In this document: positions 6,374 through 9,520 of the stretch, piece by piece
Layout of the letters: each line of letters begins with the position of its first letter
How positions within the stretch are numbered: the stretch's first letter is position 1
Assembly (NCBI GenBank): GCA_903905685.1
Contig: CAIVHI010000466.1
Span: 1 to 9,520, forward strand
Direction of reading: 5' to 3'
Length of the DNA: 9,520 nucleotides
DNA from: an uncultured Bacteroidota bacterium
GTDB lineage: Bacteria; Bacteroidota; Bacteroidia; Chitinophagales; Chitinophagaceae
Translations under genes and position numbers: made by a program
Notes under the pieces: generated by a model
What the model saw: only the letters and a program-made list of their open reading frames with translations
The model's database searches: none
Told to the model about the DNA's origin: nothing

Positions 6374-8560
6374 TCAATATTTCAGGATTTTCTTTTTGAG
6401 TTTCTTGTAGTCTCCGTCGTCTTCCAAGTTTTTAACCAAGAACGGGTCGCCATTTACTTTATCGAGGCTGATGTTCTTTTCGAAAGCCGCTTTAAAGGCG
6501 TCAAGATACTTGGTTTTGTCACTCGGGTTTTCCAAGTAGGCCACTTTGGCCATGCCCAAGCAGGCTTCGGGGTCTGCCGGATAGTTGGCTTGAAGGAAGC
6601 ACGTTTTGGCCCTAGCGGCCTGGGCCTTCATGCAAAGCGCATTGCCGAAATCTATATAGAAGCTGTTGATGGTTACGCCTTTCTTCTGCTCAAAGCTGTC
6701 CATGTCGGCCACGGCTTGGTCGAAATTGCCACTCAGGTAGTTGCATTTGCCTCGACTCCAAAATGCGGCTATCGATTGCCCACCTTTGGCATCTATGCTC
6801 CGCGTAAGGTGCTCCATGGCTTTTGCATAGTCTTGTTTGGTGATATACAAATTGCCCAATTCATAGTTGAGGCCGCAATTGTTGGGGTCGTAGGTGAGTG
6901 CCGTATTGATTTCGTTGATGAAGATTTCCTGAGCCTCAGGTGTGCTCTTCTCCGACACCGCAACTTTGCCCTTCCAATAGTGTGCGTCGGCCGATTTGGG
7001 CGCCACCAGCAAGGCTCTTTCTATGATGTCTCGCGCTTCCTGATATTTTTTCTGCTTCACATAGATGTCAGCCAAGTGGGTGTAGGCGGGGATGAAGTTG
7101 TTTTGGTAGGCAATGCAATGGGTAAACGAGTCTATTGCCTCAGGGTATTGTTTCGAATCAAAGCTCTTCAAGCCTTTTTCGTAGGTCATTCTGCAAAATA
7201 CGTCCTTCATGGTCGGGTCGTCTTTGTCGATGTTGCCTACGCAAAGGGAGTAATTGGTATAGGCTTTGTCAAAGTCGGGAATCGACTTCTGTTCATAAAA
7301 TTCGGCGTAGGCTTTATATACCTCGGCATTAGATGGGTCGAGCTTTTTGGCGATATCCAAATTACGGTTCACATAGTAGTTGTTTTGCTTGCGCGTGTAG
7401 CACCGTGCCAAGCCCACATACAGGAATGGGTTGGCATTGTCGGCGGCAATGGCAGTTTGGTATTCGGCTATAGCTTGGTCGAATTGGCTCAGGTTGTAAA
7501 GGCCCTCAAGTTTCTTCGCCAAAGAGATTTTGTCGTTGAGCGCCAAAATCTTGTCTTGCAGGGTATTGTCGGTGGGTTGGAAAATGAACGCATATTGATA
7601 GGCTCGGCGGGCATCTTCATAACGGTGCTTTGATTCCAAATCGGCGCCCTTGGCCGAGAGTCCCCTATATAGGTCGTTTTGATACTCCATGTGGTTGGCA
7701 TTCTTCATGCTGGAGATGAGGAAGGTCACTTTGGAGTCGGACGTGGCGGCGGTTTTTTTGCCGTCGCCGGATTCCTTGTAGGCCATATAGGCGTCGGCAT
7801 ACTTGGCCTCAGCGAGTGCATGGTCGCCTTTCCTGATGAGGTATTCATAATAATCATCAGACTTCACATCGGCCAAGTCGACCGTCTCTGTGCGGCCGCC
7901 TGTTACCGGTACATTGTAGGAGGCGTCGTCAGAGGCGATATTGTATGACTTTTCGAAATACATGCCTGTAATCAATGTTCGCCATTTATTGCCTTCTTTC
8001 GAGATGGCGAGCTCGGCCACCCGGTAGTTTTTGGGGTAGGGCTTCCCACTGCTATTGCTGCCATTGAAGTTTTCGGAATAGGCGATGCGCAAATATTCTT
8101 GGTCTCGAGACTTGGTGAACTTTACAGCCGAAATTTCGCGAATACTGAAGGTTACAAAAAACTCAGCAGATGTATTGGCTTTGAAACCATTTACAAAGTC
8201 GTTGAGATACGAATTGACCTCCACCTTCAGGTCCTCCGATGCTACCGTCTTGTCGGGATTCAGGTCGCTTTCCAGGTGTTGGGTTCGAGAGGTGAAAACG
8301 TTGTTGGGTGGGTCGAGCAGTTGGTTGATGATGCCGTTTTTGATGGCGGCTCCCTGGTCGGGGTCGGCTAAGATGTTCAACTTGTCGAAAAACGTCTGTA
8401 GGGTGGTTTTGGCTTTCAAGTTGATGTCGGCCGTATCGGTGGCCGAAAGGGTGAAGTTTTCCTTTTTTCCGGCATTTGCCGTGAACGCAAGTGCGGAGAA
8501 CGACAACAGCAGCAAACCATAAGCCGCAGGTTTGCCTATAAGGTATGAATGCTTTTTCAT
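6374..8560 (-). CDS. Secreted TPR-repeat protein
   Basis: A 728-residue protein. I chose the ATG at 8560 because it opens directly onto a signal peptide: KKH, a hydrophobic core (GLLLLSFSALAF, 15-26) and a signal peptidase I site after ANA (28-30), with no lipobox Cys. An in-frame ATG at 8623 would add 21 polar residues and run into the upstream gene. The mature N-terminal domain (about 46-205) starts TTLQTFFDKLN (52-62) and ends with a strand around NKWRTLITG (191-199), a layout also seen in the upstream gene's product. From about 240 to 690 the protein is a helical solenoid of TPR-type repeats. Clear ones are near 354-408 (FDQAIAEYQTAI), 472-520 (YPEAIDSFTHCI, KYQEARDIIERALLVAP), 558-590 (LGNLYITKQDYAKAMEHL) and 600-625 (GKCNYLSGNFDQAVADM). 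Such solenoids are protein-binding scaffolds, so a periplasmic or outer-membrane-associated assembly role is likely; no enzyme motif was seen. Only 19 bp separate it from the upstream stop codon. Confidence 0.94.
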   Translation of the reverse strand: MKKHSYLIGKPAAYGLLLLSFSALAFTANAGKKENFTLSATDTADINLKAKTTLQTFFDKLNILADPDQGAAIKNGIINQLLDPPNNVFTSRTQHLESDLNPDKTVASEDLKVEVNSYLNDFVNGFKANTSAEFFVTFSIREISAVKFTKSRDQEYLRIAYSENFNGSNSSGKPYPKNYRVAELAISKEGNKWRTLITGMYFEKSYNIASDDASYNVPVTGGRTETVDLADVKSDDYYEYLIRKGDHALAEAKYADAYMAYKESGDGKKTAATSDSKVTFLISSMKNANHMEYQNDLYRGLSAKGADLESKHRYEDARRAYQYAFIFQPTDNTLQDKILALNDKISLAKKLEGLYNLSQFDQAIAEYQTAIAADNANPFLYVGLARCYTRKQNNYYVNRNLDIAKKLDPSNAEVYKAYAEFYEQKSIPDFDKAYTNYSLCVGNIDKDDPTMKDVFCRMTYEKGLKSFDSKQYPEAIDSFTHCIAYQNNFIPAYTHLADIYVKQKKYQEARDIIERALLVAPKSADAHYWKGKVAVSEKSTPEAQEIFINEINTALTYDPNNCGLNYELGNLYITKQDYAKAMEHLTRSIDAKGGQSIAAFWSRGKCNYLSGNFDQAVADMDSFEQKKGVTINSFYIDFGNALCMKAQAARAKTCFLQANYPADPEACLGMAKVAYLENPSDKTKYLDAFKAAFEKNISLDKVNGDPFLVKNLEDDGDYKKLKKKILKY

Positions 8561-8579
8561 GATGATTAAGGTAGAAGTA

Positions 8580-9449
8580 TTAGTCCAGATGTAGGAGTTT
8601 GAGCTTGAAGGTGTTTTTTTCATCGGCCGTCATTTTTTTCATGTCGTTGATGAGCCAGCCACTGTTATACGACGAGCGCTCGAAATGTTCCACTTCGAAC
8701 ATGCGTCCGGGCATTTTGAAGAATCGGTATTTGACCGCACGCACATATTGGAATTTCAGTTTGCCTTGGGCTATCATCTGTACAAACTGCTTTACGCGGG
8801 TAGATGCTAGCGTATAGGGCTCGAAGAAGTAGGCCGGGTTGATGGTTGGAACCAGAATATTGACAAAGTCAACAAAGTTGACGGAGTTGCTGGAACTCGG
8901 GACGAATTTCGGATTCGGTATTATATTGCTGTTGTCGGGCAATTTCACGTTGCCCGTGTCTTTCAATATTTTGTTGTCGCCAATTCCCGCCACCATCCAC
9001 TTGATGCCTTTATTTTCCTTCACAATGTGTAGAAATGCCGGTATTTCCACTTTTTGGCCTTTCAGCAGGAAAACGCAGGCCGCTTCGGCATACCAGTCGG
9101 TGTCGGCATAAGCCAATTGGAAGGGGTGGGTAGTGTCCAACACTGCATCGAAAAATCCCCTTAAATCCAAAGTGGTGTCATCACGCCACTTGTTGTTGTC
9201 GTGGTTGAAGAGGGATGCCAGCAATTGGCTTTTCGAAATGTTGTAGGGCTTGTGGTCGCGGTTGGCTTGGTCACGTAAAAACGAGTGCGGGTCATCATCA
9301 AACCGCTCAAAAAACTCGTCGATGGTTTTGACCTCATATTTTGCCAATTCATCGTTTCGCGAATCGTTCGAAATCCAGTCTTGGGCTTCGGCATGCAAGA
9401 AGCAAAACGAAAGGGCCAAGGAAAGTGCAATTGCGCGAAAGGTTGCCAT
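8580..9449 (-). CDS. Secreted protein of unknown function, shares N-terminal domain type with TPR gene
   Basis: A 289-residue protein that I cannot assign to a named family. The start at 9449 gives a standard signal peptide (MATFRAIALSLALSFCFLHA) cut after AEA (20-22). An upstream in-frame ATG at 9491 would lengthen the N-terminus by 14 residues (RYAKPNTRHM) and cannot be excluded. The first mature domain (about 36-160) runs from YEVKTIDEFFERFDDDP (38-54) to a strand HIVKENKGIKWMVAGIGD (141-158). Start, strand order and the K-W near the end resemble the N-terminal domain of the downstream TPR protein, and the fold could be NTF2/SnoaL-like (inference). After a polar linker (about 168-188, rich in N, P, S) a second domain (190-289) includes FVQMIAQGKLKFQYVRAVKY (222-241) and SGWLI (263-267). 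No catalytic motif, membrane helix or lipobox was seen. It is the first gene of the visible operon; TGA and TAA codons at 9502-9507 on this strand may end yet another upstream gene, so the operon may begin outside the window. Confidence 0.9.
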   Translation of the reverse strand: MATFRAIALSLALSFCFLHAEAQDWISNDSRNDELAKYEVKTIDEFFERFDDDPHSFLRDQANRDHKPYNISKSQLLASLFNHDNNKWRDDTTLDLRGFFDAVLDTTHPFQLAYADTDWYAEAACVFLLKGQKVEIPAFLHIVKENKGIKWMVAGIGDNKILKDTGNVKLPDNSNIIPNPKFVPSSSNSVNFVDFVNILVPTINPAYFFEPYTLASTRVKQFVQMIAQGKLKFQYVRAVKYRFFKMPGRMFEVEHFERSSYNSGWLINDMKKMTADEKNTFKLKLLHLD

Positions 9450-9520
9450 ATGACGGGTATTAGGTTTTGCGTATCGATGGTTGGCGGTCATTATGCTCTA
9501 TTTATCAGGCGTGCTCAGCA

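Noticed and set aside
6590..7633. 347-codon open frame on the plus strand opposite the TPR gene
   Set aside because: The TPR repeats and signal peptide on the other strand are unmistakable. This frame yields a low-complexity product rich in V, G, F and H with no family resemblance, as expected for a shadow.
8085..8522. 145-codon plus-strand frame opposite the start of the TPR gene
   Set aside because: It is a shadow of the signal peptide and N-terminal domain of the secreted TPR protein, with no independent support.
8561..8623. Upstream in-frame ATG giving a 749-residue TPR protein
   Set aside because: It adds a polar extension before an otherwise standard signal peptide and overlaps the preceding gene by more than 40 bp; the ATG at 8560 fits better.

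Overview
The window reads as part of a Gram-negative Bacteroidota chromosome, by inference possibly Chitinophagales/Sphingobacteriales-like. The grounds are an outer-membrane barrel ending in Phe, envelope proteins of the Bacteroidota style (secreted TPR protein, M1 peptidase with the GEM-MP type C-terminal segment), and start codons without clear Shine-Dalgarno sequences. No rRNA, tRNA, CRISPR array, insertion sequence or integrase was seen.

Layout. (1) Positions 2-2311, plus strand: the 3' part of a gene for an M1 (gluzincin) metallopeptidase fused to a C-terminal outer-membrane beta-barrel with Omp85-like features; its 5' end lies outside the window. (2) Positions 2312-3043: about 730 bp without a convincing gene. 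It holds short open frames on the minus strand (an 88-codon frame with a faint resemblance to an Hsp70 substrate-binding domain, and a 45-codon frame with one predicted membrane helix) and small inverted repeats; it looks like decayed or orphan coding DNA. (3) Positions 3044-9449, minus strand: four genes in one direction, very probably one operon, transcribed from high to low coordinates. They are a secreted 289-aa protein, a secreted 728-aa TPR protein, a 572-aa membrane-anchored coiled-coil protein whose N-terminal domain resembles a decayed dynamin-type G domain, and a lidless 508-aa Hsp70-family ATPase. The last two overlap by 4 bp (ATGA), which suggests translational coupling.

How they may work together (inference). 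The tight coupling of a non-canonical Hsp70 to a membrane-anchored pseudo-GTPase-like protein suggests that the latter recruits or is remodelled by the Hsp70 at the inner membrane. The two upstream genes encode periplasmic or envelope proteins that seem to share an N-terminal domain type (a T-[IL]-x-x-F-F start and a [IN]-K-W strand near its end), so the operon spans cytoplasm, inner membrane and periplasm. No DnaJ or GrpE partner is in the window. The M1-barrel gene is convergent with this operon and is probably an independent unit. I regard the Hsp70/dynamin-like/TPR operon as the best candidate for an undescribed system and the peptidase-barrel fusion as the second point of interest.
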